Source: Thermohalobaculum sp965263335 (lineage in GTDB: Bacteria > Pseudomonadota > Alphaproteobacteria > Rhodobacterales > Rhodobacteraceae). Taken from it: a DNA stretch of 64,000 bases. Below, piece by piece: positions 51,804 to 60,107 of the stretch. The notes below the pieces were generated by a model. That model searched no databases, was not told where the DNA came from, and saw nothing but the letters and a program-made list of their open reading frames with translations. A program made the translations under genes and the position numbers. Location: contig CBDHHE010000001.1 of assembly GCA_965263335.1 (NCBI GenBank), positions 496,001 to 560,000 of the forward strand. Reading direction: 5' to 3'. Every line of letters starts with the position of its first letter. Positions within the stretch are counted from its first letter, which is position 1.

Positions 51804-52673
51804 ATGATCCCCCTGGTCCTCCCGTTTCCCGAGATAGACCCGGCGCTTTTCACGCTGCAGCTGGGCTCGTTTCAGTTTTCGCTCAGATGGTATGCGCTGG
51901 CATACATCGCGGGGCTCGTGATCGGCTGGCGGATGCTTGTCTGGCTGATGCGCCGGCCGCGGCTCTGGCCAGCCGACAAGGCGCCGATGACGCCGGACCA
52001 GCCGGAGGAGCTGCTGACCTGGATGACGCTTGGCGTGGTGCTCGGCGGACGGCTGGGCTTCGTCGCGTTCTATAATCCCGCTTACTACATCGATCATCCG
52101 GGCGAGATTCTTCGGGTGTGGGAGGGCGGTATGTCCTTTCACGGCGGTTTCATCGGCGTCATCCTCGCCACCATCATTTACACGCGGATCAAGGGCATGC
52201 CGCTGATGCAGGTGGGGGACGCCGTGGCGCTTGCCGCGCCTGCGGGGCTTTTACTGGGCAGGCTTGCGAACTTCATCAATGGCGAGCTCTGGGGCCGGGT
52301 CTCGGACGTGCCGTGGGCCATGGTGTTCCCCACTGTGCCCGAGCGTTTCTGGGTTGATGGCATCAATTTGCCGCGACATCCGAGCCAGCTCTACGAGGCG
52401 TTTCTGGAGGGTTTGCTGCTGCTTGTGGTGATGTGGTGGCTGGCGCTTGCACGGGGCTGGCTGAAGCGGCCCGGTGCGTTGATCGGTGTGTTCTTTCTCG
52501 GGTACGGGTTGGCGCGTTCGACGGTCGAAAACTTCCGGCAATGGGATGAACAGCTCGGCTATGTGATCGAGATCGGGTCCGGCGGGCTCACGATGGGTCA
52601 GATGCTTTCCCTACCCATGGTCGCGATCGGCGTGCTCTGGATCTGGTGGGCGCGCCGCACGACGCCGGCATGA
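51804..52673 (+). CDS. lgt: Prolipoprotein diacylglyceryl transferase
   Basis: Lgt adds diacylglycerol to the lipobox cysteine of prolipoproteins. The 289-residue inner-membrane protein has seven predicted helices, the HGGFIGVI motif (about 113-120) and the signature GRLANFINGELWGR (about 151-164), plus LPRHPSQLYEAFLEG. ATG 51804 gives a normal length. Its stop overlaps the next ATG (ATGA), starting a coupled set lgt, methyltransferase, pgeF. Confidence 0.97.
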   Translation: MIPLVLPFPEIDPALFTLQLGSFQFSLRWYALAYIAGLVIGWRMLVWLMRRPRLWPADKAPMTPDQPEELLTWMTLGVVLGGRLGFVAFYNPAYYIDHPGEILRVWEGGMSFHGGFIGVILATIIYTRIKGMPLMQVGDAVALAAPAGLLLGRLANFINGELWGRVSDVPWAMVFPTVPERFWVDGINLPRHPSQLYEAFLEGLLLLVVMWWLALARGWLKRPGALIGVFFLGYGLARSTVENFRQWDEQLGYVIEIGSGGLTMGQMLSLPMVAIGVLWIWWARRTTPA

Positions 52674-53713
52674 GGGCAGAAACCCCGGTTGCGGCACTGC
52701 TGCGTCGGGAAATCACGGCGGGTGGTCCGATCACCGTCGCGCGCTTCATGGAGCTTTGCCTCTCTCATCCTGAGCACGGCTACTACATTACCCGTGATCC
52801 TCTGGGTGCGGCGGGAGACTTCACGACCGCGCCCGAGATCAACCAGATGTTCGGCGAGATCGTCGGTGCGTGGATCGCGGCCGTCGCCCCGGTCGGGGAC
52901 CCGCTTCGGCTGGTCGAACTGGGCCCCGGCCGCGGAACACTGATGTCAGACATGCAACGGGTTCTGGCGCGCGGCGGGCGCGTGACCGAGCCATGGCTTG
53001 TCGAGACTTCTCTGGCGTTGCGGGCGAAGCAGGCGGAGCAGGTGGCGCAGGCAAAGTGGGCGGATGGGCTTGCGCATGTGCCCCGCGGTCCCGCCGTGAT
53101 CGTGGCGAATGAGTTTCTCGATGCCCTGCCGGTCCGCCAGTTCCTCGCCACGCCTGAAGGATGGCGCGAGCGCGTTCTCGGCCTCGTTGCCGACGACCTT
53201 GCGTGGGGTCTCTCTGAACCTCTCCCGGGGCGCAAGACAGCCGAGAACGGTGCCTGGCGAGAGATGAGCCCTGCGGCAGATGCGGTTTTGTCGGAGATCG
53301 GGCAGCGCGTGGCGGGCGGTGCCGTGGCACTGATCATCGACTATGGGTACGAGCTTCGCAGCCGGCCTGCTGGCCCGACGTTGCAGGCGGTGCGTGAACA
53401 TGCGCGGGTCGACACGCTTACCGCACCGGGGGAATGCGATCTCACATGGCTGATTGATTTCGACGCCATCGGGCGGGTGCTGTCGAACGAAGGCGCTGTG
53501 TGTCACCAGGCCCCGCAAGGCGCGTTTCTGGCAAGGCTCGGCATCGGGCAGCGCGCGGCCATGCTTGCACGCGCGCACCCCGATCATGCGGACGCCATCG
53601 CCGATGCACTCGAACGCTTGACCGCGCCTGCCCAAATGGGGACGCTTTTCCGCGTGCTCGCGGCCGTGCCGGCTGGGGCGCCTACGCCACCCGGCTTCGA
53701 GGACCCTGTATGA
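52670..53713 (+). CDS. NDUFAF7-like class I SAM-dependent methyltransferase
   Basis: A 347-residue methyltransferase of the family of human NDUFAF7/MidA, which methylates an arginine of complex I in mitochondria. Motifs: ITVARFMELCLSHPEHGYY near the start, GDFTTAPEINQMFGEIVGAW, SAM-binding LVELGPGRGTLM (about 88-99) and VIVANEFLDALPVRQF. The bacterial substrate is not established. Its ATG overlaps the lgt stop and its stop overlaps the pgeF start. Confidence 0.94.
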   Translation: MRAETPVAALLRREITAGGPITVARFMELCLSHPEHGYYITRDPLGAAGDFTTAPEINQMFGEIVGAWIAAVAPVGDPLRLVELGPGRGTLMSDMQRVLARGGRVTEPWLVETSLALRAKQAEQVAQAKWADGLAHVPRGPAVIVANEFLDALPVRQFLATPEGWRERVLGLVADDLAWGLSEPLPGRKTAENGAWREMSPAADAVLSEIGQRVAGGAVALIIDYGYELRSRPAGPTLQAVREHARVDTLTAPGECDLTWLIDFDAIGRVLSNEGAVCHQAPQGAFLARLGIGQRAAMLARAHPDHADAIADALERLTAPAQMGTLFRVLAAVPAGAPTPPGFEDPV

Positions 53714-54462
53714 CTCCATCCCCAATTCGCTCCAAAGCGCTCGACCCGGTCCGTCACGGGTTTTTCACGCGTGAAGGCGGCGTATCGACGGGCATCTATG
53801 CGAGCCTCAACGGCGGGCAGGGCTCGGGTGACGAGCGCGTGGCAGTCGAGCAGAACCGGGAGTTGATCGCGCGTGCACTGGACGCGGGCGATCTGGTCAC
53901 GGTCTATCAGATACATTCCGACAGAGCGCTCCCGGTGACAGGCCCGTGGGACGGAGAGGTGCCGCAAGCCGATGCGATGGCGACCGGCTACCGTGGCATT
54001 GCGCTCGGCGCTCTGACCGCCGATTGCGCCCCTGTCCTGCTTGCCGACCAAGCGTCTGGTGTGGTGGGAGCCGCGCATGCGGGCTGGAAGGGCGCGCTCG
54101 GAGGCGTCCTCGAAAGTGTGCTCGACGCAATGAAGGGTCTGGGTGCACGGGCGGCCGACACCATCGCCGTGGTCGGTCCGACGATTTCACAGCGCTCCTA
54201 CGAGGTCGGGCCGGAGTTCGTGGACCGGTTCCTGGATGACGATCCCGAGAACGCACGCTTCTTTGCCGGTGGCGCTGGCGACCGTTCCATGTTCGACCTG
54301 CCGGGGTTCTGCCTGATGCGGTTGCGCGCGGCGGGTGTCGACCACGCGGAATGGACGGGCCACTGCACCTATTCCGACGAGGCACGGTTCTTCAGCTATC
54401 GTCGCGCCTGTCACCGTGGCGAGCAGGACTATGGACGGCTGGTGTCCGCAATCGCCATGTGA
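53710..54462 (+). CDS. pgeF: Peptidoglycan editing factor PgeF (YfiH/laccase-domain)
   Basis: A 250-residue member of the YfiH/PgeF family. E. coli PgeF removes wrongly placed L-serine from peptidoglycan precursors; the family was once called multicopper polyphenol oxidase. Conserved zinc/copper-site segments are TADCAPVLLAD, GAAHAGWKG and GHCTYSDE. ATG 53710 overlaps the methyltransferase stop, the third link of the coupled set. Confidence 0.94.
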   Translation: MTPSPIRSKALDPVRHGFFTREGGVSTGIYASLNGGQGSGDERVAVEQNRELIARALDAGDLVTVYQIHSDRALPVTGPWDGEVPQADAMATGYRGIALGALTADCAPVLLADQASGVVGAAHAGWKGALGGVLESVLDAMKGLGARAADTIAVVGPTISQRSYEVGPEFVDRFLDDDPENARFFAGGAGDRSMFDLPGFCLMRLRAAGVDHAEWTGHCTYSDEARFFSYRRACHRGEQDYGRLVSAIAM

Positions 54463-54496
54463 GACGCTGCGGGACCTACTACGGGGGGCGTTGGTG

Positions 54497-54964
54497 ATGA
54501 GCTATGGACTTGAAGGCGGATGCTCGTGTGGCGCGATGCGGTACCGGCTGACGTCGGCGCCGATGTTCGTACACTGCTGCCACTGCACCTGGTGTCAGCG
54601 AGAAACCGGCACAGCCTTCGTTCTGAACGCGTTGATCGAAAAGGACCGGGTCGAAATTCTGTCGGGCGAGCCCATTGAGATCAACACCCCTTCGGAAAGT
54701 GGCAGGGGTCAGCGCATCACCCGGTGTTCTGTCTGCTGCGTGGCGGTCTGGAGCTTGTACTCATCGCCGAACGTCCGCTTCATCCGGGTGGGCACGCTCG
54801 ACCGACCTGAACACTGTGCGCCCGATGTCCACATTTTCACCGAGTCAAAGCAACCATGGGTGATGCTGCCGGACGGCGTGCCTGTGTTCTATCGGTTCTA
54901 CGATTACGCTTCGGTCTGGCCTGCGGAGACGTACGCACGGCTCAAGAGTGCCCGAAGCGGATAG
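54497..54964 (+). CDS. GFA-family zinc protein
   Basis: A 155-residue protein of the GFA (glutathione-dependent formaldehyde-activating) family. Zinc-binding cysteines are in GGCSCGAMRY, HCCHCTWCQRETG and RCSVCCVAVW, the classic arrangement. Most members are not proven formaldehyde enzymes. ATG 54497 is used; the frame is open upstream through pgeF. The M24 gene begins 10 bases after its stop. Confidence 0.92.
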   Translation: MSYGLEGGCSCGAMRYRLTSAPMFVHCCHCTWCQRETGTAFVLNALIEKDRVEILSGEPIEINTPSESGRGQRITRCSVCCVAVWSLYSSPNVRFIRVGTLDRPEHCAPDVHIFTESKQPWVMLPDGVPVFYRFYDYASVWPAETYARLKSARSG

Positions 54965-54974
54965 GAAAAAGCAC

Positions 54975-56117
54975 ATGCTGCACTTCGAACCCGCCGAGTT
55001 TGCAGATCGCCTCGCCCGCGTGCGCGCCGAAATGTCCACACGCGGCCTGGATGCCCTCCTGGTGTTTTCGCCCGAGAGCCAGTTCTGGCTCACCGGCTAT
55101 GACACGTTCGGATACTGCTTCTTCCAGTGCCTCGTCGTTCCTGTGGACCGGGAACCGGTCCTGCTGACCCGCTCGGCCGATTTTCGCCAGGCGCAGCTGA
55201 CTTCGACCATTAAGGACATTCGCGTCTGGAAGGATGCGGGGAGTGCCGAACCGGCGAGAGATCTGGCAAGTCTACTGAAGACGCTGGGACTGTTCGGCAA
55301 GCGCATCGGATGGGAGACGGCCAACCATGGGCTCACCCATGCGAACGGCAGTGCGGTTGCAGCCGCGGTGGATGGACTGATCGAGGCTTCCGATCTGATC
55401 CCGTCGCTCAGGCTGATCAAGTCGGACGCCGAGCTCGCTTATGTCCGCCGTGCTGCCGATCTGTCGGATGCGGCATGGGACGCGGCGCTTCGCGAGACGG
55501 CGTCCGGCGCAAACGAGGGCGTCATTCTCGGCGCGATGCACCGCGCGATCTTTGAACAGGGCGGCGACTATCCGGCAAACGAGTTCATCATCGGCTCGGG
55601 CGCGCATGCGCTTCTGTGCCGATATCAATCCGGGCGGCGAGCGCTGGATGCGCAGGACCAGCTCACCTTGGAGTGGGCCGGCACCTATCGCCACTATCAT
55701 TCGGCCAACATGAAAACCATCGTGGTGGGCCAGCCCAGGCCCGAGCATCTGCGCATGCAGGCCGCGGCCGAGGCTGCGCTGTCTGCCTGTGAGGACGCCC
55801 TGCGTCCCGGGCGGCCCAGCGGAGACGTGTTTGCGGCTCATGCCCAGGTGCTCGACGCGGCAGGCTTGGGGGCGCATCGCCTCAATGCGTGTGGGTACTC
55901 GCTGGGCGCAAGGTTTTCACCGTCCTGGATGGATGAGTTCATGTTCTATGAGAGTGCGGAGGCTGAAATATCTGAAGGTATGGTGCTTTTCCTGCATATG
56001 ATTCTCATGGATAGCGACACCAACACCGCAATCACGCTCGGCAGAACATCAATCATTGGCGAGGCGGGTCCGGAACCACTCGGGCGTATGCCGCTCGAAC
56101 TGGTCGTTCGAGACTGA
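54975..56117 (+). CDS. Creatinase/M24-family protein, metal ligands not conserved
   Basis: A 380-residue pita-bread-fold protein with an N-terminal creatinase domain (FADRLARVRAEMSTRGLDAL, then FSPESQFWLTGYDTFGY) and an M24 C-terminal domain from about 165. The usual metal-binding Asp pair falls in LEWAGTYRHYHSANMKT and is not Asp, and the His region reads GYSLGARFSPSW, so a dimetal peptidase is unlikely. It resembles creatinase or ectoine-hydrolase-like relatives that hydrolyse C-N bonds without metals. ATG 54975 has AGGA upstream. Substrate unknown. Confidence 0.85.
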   Translation: MLHFEPAEFADRLARVRAEMSTRGLDALLVFSPESQFWLTGYDTFGYCFFQCLVVPVDREPVLLTRSADFRQAQLTSTIKDIRVWKDAGSAEPARDLASLLKTLGLFGKRIGWETANHGLTHANGSAVAAAVDGLIEASDLIPSLRLIKSDAELAYVRRAADLSDAAWDAALRETASGANEGVILGAMHRAIFEQGGDYPANEFIIGSGAHALLCRYQSGRRALDAQDQLTLEWAGTYRHYHSANMKTIVVGQPRPEHLRMQAAAEAALSACEDALRPGRPSGDVFAAHAQVLDAAGLGAHRLNACGYSLGARFSPSWMDEFMFYESAEAEISEGMVLFLHMILMDSDTNTAITLGRTSIIGEAGPEPLGRMPLELVVRD

Positions 56118-56121
56118 CAGA

Positions 56122-56379
56122 TCAACGGTTCGGAAAGTGGGCGCTCACCTGCACAGGGACCAGGCCCGGCTTGTTGCGCGCGACCAAGTCGCTGGCTGGT
56201 CGGCAGTCAACAACAACCGTGGGATACTCTGCGATCTGCACGTCTTCTCTGACCAGCGAGCCGGAAACGCACTGCTCCACACTCGCGGCTTCCTGAGATG
56301 CAACCATGATCCGGTCGCACTCCCTGAGGTCATCAGAGCAGCCAAGAACGACGACGACGAACATCTCAAGCATCGACAC
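56122..56379 (-). CDS. Small hypothetical protein
   Basis: An 85-residue protein that begins with a short hydrophobic strand (MFVVVVLGCSDD) and contains paired cysteines (LRECDRI, VEQC, VVDCRP). I do not recognise a named family, although similar short Cys-containing proteins occur in alphaproteobacteria. It ends 4 bases from the opposing M24 stop. Met1 or Met3 could start. Confidence 0.5.
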   Translation of the reverse strand: MSMLEMFVVVVLGCSDDLRECDRIMVASQEAASVEQCVSGSLVREDVQIAEYPTVVVDCRPASDLVARNKPGLVPVQVSAHFPNR

Positions 56380-56467
56380 TGGTCCTGCAAAATGAATCGG
56401 TCTTCGACTGACCTAGCCGAGAGGGCGCGCCTGATTCTGTATCATTTGACCCAGCGCAGCGGGTTAA

Positions 56468-56953
56468 TCAGGCACAGGCGGCAAAAACCACCCAGGCGCG
56501 GCGTTCGCTGTGATACATCGTGCTGATCTCGCCATCACCGTTGCGCATCAGCGCCATCTGACCGGTCTCGCCACACAGCGGCGCGAGACTTGTCAGTTGT
56601 TCGGCGATGTCGATCGCAACCACGCGATAGCGATCTTCGGCAAAAGGCGCCTGGTTTGGCATCATGTGCCGGGGCTCGATCTGCGCCTCCGGCCAGCTTT
56701 CGTCCGAGCCGTCGGGCGCGGACTCACGTACAGCAATCACGGATTTGGACAGCATTGAAACAAATTTGGTGTTCACCCGGAAACGACGGTCACCATAGCG
56801 CGCGATGACATGATGTTCGGGGTGATGAACGGGTCCATGAGAGGTTGTCGGTTGCTTCGATGATGCATACGAGCTGTGTTCCGGCGTTCCGGCGCACGCG
56901 CCGACAAGCACCGCGATCGCAGTGAAACCAAGGAGTTGCTTCAGCATCATCAA
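56468..56953 (-). CDS. Predicted lipoprotein of unknown function
   Basis: A 161-residue protein with a lipoprotein signal: MLKQLLGFTAIAVLVGACAG, lipobox VGAC with Cys about 20, so it should be lipid-anchored. The linker after it is rich in Ser, His and Pro (SHGPVHHPEHHV). The C-terminal part (AEQLTSLAPLCGETGQMALM, then AWVVFAACA) has two cysteines that could pair. Family unknown. Confidence 0.65.
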   Translation of the reverse strand: MMMLKQLLGFTAIAVLVGACAGTPEHSSYASSKQPTTSHGPVHHPEHHVIARYGDRRFRVNTKFVSMLSKSVIAVRESAPDGSDESWPEAQIEPRHMMPNQAPFAEDRYRVVAIDIAEQLTSLAPLCGETGQMALMRNGDGEISTMYHSERRAWVVFAACA

Positions 56954-57132
56954 CCTCCACGCAAACTAACGGCAACGAAATATAACGAAACATAGCACGC
57001 GATTCGGGTTCGCGTATGTTGCAAATGTTGCATCATGAAAATGGAGCAGTTGTGGCGATTGTTGTTCCATGCTGACACAAACCTACGAAGTTCGATCTGT
57101 CTGAGTTGAATCCAATTTGGTTAAAACCCGCT

Positions 57133-58536
57133 TTACTGGAACGGCACCTCGTTGAAGCTGCGCAACTTTCTTGAGTGTAGCCGCTCGGTGGGCAGCTCGC
57201 GCATCAATTCCATAGCGCGCACTCCGACGGCGAGATGACGCGCGACCTGGCTGCGGTAGAAGTCGGTTGCCATGCCGGGCAGTTTCAATTCGCCGTGCAG
57301 CGGACGGTCGGAGACGATCAGAAGCGTGCCGTAGGGAACACGGAACCGGAACCCGTTGGCGGCGACGGTGGCGCTTTCCATGTCCAGAGCGATGGCGCGG
57401 GACTGAGAAAACCGCCGAATCGGTTCCGCCTGATCGCGCAGCTCCCAGTTTCTGTTGTCGATCGAGGCGATCGTCCCGGTTCGCATCACCTGTTTCAGGC
57501 GCTCGGGAGAGATGCTCAGCACCTCGGTCACCGCTTGCTCCAGCGATGTCTGGACTTCTGCAAGCGCGGGGATCGGCACCCATGCGGGCAGGTCCGCGTC
57601 CAGCACATGATCGTCGCGGACATAGCCATGTGCCAGCACGTAGTCACCGATGCGCTGGGTACGCCTAAGGCCGGCACAATGGCCGAGCATGATCCAAGCC
57701 GATGGACGGAGCACTGCCACATGATCGGTGATGGTCTTGGCGTTTGATGGCCCCACGCCGATGTTGATGAGGGTGATGCCAAGGTGGTCGTCCCGCTTCA
57801 GGTGGTAGGCGGGCATTTGCGGCAGACGTTCACCCTCCGCCGGTCCGACGAATTCGAGGTACCGGCTCGACGGGTCTTTCAGAAGCTTTTCCGCGAGCTC
57901 GCGAAAGCCATCGACATAGAACTGGTAGTTCGTCAGAAGCACAAAGTTCTGGAAATGCTCGGCGCCCGTTCCCGTGTAGTGACGCAGCCGGTGAAGCGAA
58001 TAGTCCACCCGTGGCGCGGTAAAGAGCGAGAGGGGCCGGACACCCGGCGCAATAAAGTCGACCTCGCCGTTGACCAGCTGGTCGTCCATCGTGGTCAGAT
58101 CCGGTGCATCGAAGCGCCGTGCGAAGACGCCCAGCTGCTCCGCATCCAGAGCGCCTTCGACATGCAGGCCGTTCGGAAAGGCGAAGTGGATGGGCATCGG
58201 AAGGTCGGAAAGACCGGTCTCGAAGGCGCAGGCATGGTTTTTCCGGAGCTCGCCCAGCTGCTCGCCGAGATAGCGTTCGAACAGGTCAGGTCGTGTCACC
58301 GTGGTCTCATACAGCCCTGGCGCATCGCAAAATCCATAGGAGCGCGCGACACCGTCCAGGTTCAAATCTTCAATGCTCAGACTGATCCGCGGATAGTGGC
58401 CACGGATGGTGCTGGGTGGCGCCTCGCCGCCGGTGAACTGACTGAAAGCCGCGCGCAGCCGGGCGCTTTCGCTGTCATAGAGACGGCGCAACTCGGCCAC
58501 TGCCGAGGCTGGGTCTGTGTGCACGCGGACAACCAC
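57133..58536 (-). CDS. amn: AMP nucleosidase
   Basis: Amn cleaves AMP to adenine and ribose 5-phosphate, lowering AMP. The 467-residue protein has the N-terminal Amn domain (YPRISLSIEDLNLDGVARSY, then GLYETTVTRPDLF) and a phosphorylase-fold catalytic domain with GVGPSNAKTITDHVAVLRP, IGDYVLAHGYVRDDHVLD and the base/ribose-binding segment IALDMESATVAANGFRFRVP. It is monocistronic. A perfect inverted repeat lies just upstream of the ATG at 58536. Confidence 0.95.
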   Translation of the reverse strand: MVVRVHTDPASAVAELRRLYDSESARLRAAFSQFTGGEAPPSTIRGHYPRISLSIEDLNLDGVARSYGFCDAPGLYETTVTRPDLFERYLGEQLGELRKNHACAFETGLSDLPMPIHFAFPNGLHVEGALDAEQLGVFARRFDAPDLTTMDDQLVNGEVDFIAPGVRPLSLFTAPRVDYSLHRLRHYTGTGAEHFQNFVLLTNYQFYVDGFRELAEKLLKDPSSRYLEFVGPAEGERLPQMPAYHLKRDDHLGITLINIGVGPSNAKTITDHVAVLRPSAWIMLGHCAGLRRTQRIGDYVLAHGYVRDDHVLDADLPAWVPIPALAEVQTSLEQAVTEVLSISPERLKQVMRTGTIASIDNRNWELRDQAEPIRRFSQSRAIALDMESATVAANGFRFRVPYGTLLIVSDRPLHGELKLPGMATDFYRSQVARHLAVGVRAMELMRELPTERLHSRKLRSFNEVPFQ

Positions 58537-58551
58537 AGGACGTCCCTACGC

Positions 58552-58574
58552 CAATTGCCGGATTGCGGCAATTG
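58552..58574. promoter_or_regulatory. Perfect inverted repeat upstream of amn
   Basis: CAATTGCCG (58552-58560) and CGGCAATTG (58566-58574) flank GATTG, 16 bases ahead of the amn start. A further palindrome CACAATTGTG lies near 58621-58630. The spacing would suit an operator or an RNA stem occluding the ribosome site. Confidence 0.4.
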
Positions 58575-58724
58575 TGGCGCACCGCCGCGTCAGAACAGCT
58601 GCTGTGACCGCCGTGGAGAATTCACAATTGTGCCGCCGAATCTCCTTGCGCCGCGGCCATAACCGAGACCGGTCAGATGCAACCAAGTGCCTGGCTGGTT
58701 GATGATTACCTGGGATATCGAGCG

Positions 58725-59309
58725 ATGCAGAAGCTTCTCTCGGCCGCGTTGGTGCTGGCCTCATTCATCTTGATCGCGCTGCCTGCGGGTGCCGCCACGG
58801 TGACGCCGTTCACCGAGGGCAGGCGCACCGTCACCGGGTTGGGTGAGAGCGTGTCAGGCCATTCGGCTCACGCCAGCAACGGCGATATCGGGGTCTTCGA
58901 TACCGGAAGCTTCGATGGCGATGGTGGTCGTCTGTTCGTGGGCCGTGTCGTCGGCACGGGGTCTGATACCTGGGTCTTCGAAGCGCTGAGCCCATTCGCG
59001 ATAAAACTCGACTTCTTCGGCATTTCGTCGCGAGGCGGTCGCGGACCGTTCGGCGCGCGTTTCATCCTGACCGGTGATGAAGGGACTGTGTTCGACACGG
59101 CGCTCTCAAACCGGCTCGACGATCTGACGAACCTGGAGCTGGCCGCAGTGACCGACCCCGGACGCTATGAACTGAAGGTTCAAAGCCTGTCCGGCATCAG
59201 CGACTATGACGTGCGTGTCGTGCCGCTGCCGGCATCGCTACCGCTGTTCCTCGCCGCGCTCGGGCTCACCGGGTTCCTGAGCCGGCGCCGGCGTTCCGCG
59301 TCGGCCTGA
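58725..59309 (+). CDS. Exported protein with VPLPA-CTERM sorting signal
   Basis: A 194-residue secreted protein. Signal peptide about 1-24 (LLSAALVLASFILIALPAGA). The C-terminus has the three parts of a VPLPA-CTERM signal: VPLPA near residue 167, a hydrophobic helix, and a basic end RRRR. Such tails are processed by exosortase-type enzymes in Rhodobacterales and relatives. The body is beta-rich (VFEALSPFAIKLDFFGISSR) and resembles PEP/VPLPA-type surface proteins. Its last 72 bases overlap the opposing ABC ATPase gene. ATG 58725 is chosen over an upstream frame. Confidence 0.85.
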   Translation: MQKLLSAALVLASFILIALPAGAATVTPFTEGRRTVTGLGESVSGHSAHASNGDIGVFDTGSFDGDGGRLFVGRVVGTGSDTWVFEALSPFAIKLDFFGISSRGGRGPFGARFILTGDEGTVFDTALSNRLDDLTNLELAAVTDPGRYELKVQSLSGISDYDVRVVPLPASLPLFLAALGLTGFLSRRRRSASA

Positions 59310-60107
59310 TCTTCGACGCCGCCGGGCCGGATCGAGGCGCGGCTCTGCGGCCAAGAGGGTTTGAGTGTAGCCCGCCTTCGGGGCGCTCAGCACGCTGGCG
59401 GTCGGACCGGTCTCCACGATCTCTCCGGACTGCATCACCGCGACACGATCGGTCACCGTGCGCATGACCCCGAGGTCGTGACTGATGAACAGGTAGGCGA
59501 GATCGTGGGACGCCTGCAGGTCCGACATCAGGTTCAGGATCTGGGCCTGCACCGAGACATCCAGCGCCGAGACCGGCTCGTCCGCAACGATCAGCCGCGG
59601 GCGGGTGATGAGCGCGCGTGCAATCGCGATGCGCTGGCGCTGTCCGCCCGAGAACTCATGTGGATAGCGTGTCGCCATGGCCGGATCGAGGCCAACATCC
59701 GAAAGGGCCCGGTCGAGCATGCCTGCACGCTGCGTGCGGTCCGGCACCGGCGAGAGCAGACCGAGCGGTTCGGCAATTGTGCGCCCGACCGTCCAGCGCG
59801 GATCGAGGGATCCGTACGGATCCTGAAACACCATCTGCATCAGCGGACGAACCGCGGCGGGATCGGCGTAGACGTCCCGCCCGTCGAGCAGAATGCGCCC
59901 CGTCGAGGGACGCTGCAGGCCGAGAATCGCACGGGCGAGTGTCGATTTCCCCGACCCGCTCTCGCCAACCAGGCCCAGGCTCTCGCCGGCGCTGACGTGA
60001 AGGTCCACGCCGCGGACGGCCTCGATCTGCCCGGGCCGGTCGAGAAGATGGCGTCGCGGACGCACGTAGCGCACGCTGAGCCCCTGCACCTCGAGCAGAC
60101 GCGTCAT
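59238..60107 (-). CDS. Oligopeptide/dipeptide ABC transporter ATPase (DppF/OppF type)
   Basis: A 289-residue ABC ATPase: Walker A GESGSGKST (about 54-62), signature SGGQRQR (about 156), Walker B LIVADEP, and switch histidine in ISHDLGV. The C-terminus lacks the usual long Cys-containing oligopeptide ATPase tail and instead ends in a basic, Pro/Gly/Glu-rich stretch encoded opposite the VPLPA-CTERM gene. It is the last gene of a five-gene importer operon and overlaps the previous ATPase gene by four bases. Confidence 0.9.
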   Translation of the reverse strand: MTRLLEVQGLSVRYVRPRRHLLDRPGQIEAVRGVDLHVSAGESLGLVGESGSGKSTLARAILGLQRPSTGRILLDGRDVYADPAAVRPLMQMVFQDPYGSLDPRWTVGRTIAEPLGLLSPVPDRTQRAGMLDRALSDVGLDPAMATRYPHEFSGGQRQRIAIARALITRPRLIVADEPVSALDVSVQAQILNLMSDLQASHDLAYLFISHDLGVMRTVTDRVAVMQSGEIVETGPTASVLSAPKAGYTQTLLAAEPRLDPARRRRRSGRRGTPAPAQEPGEPERGEEQR

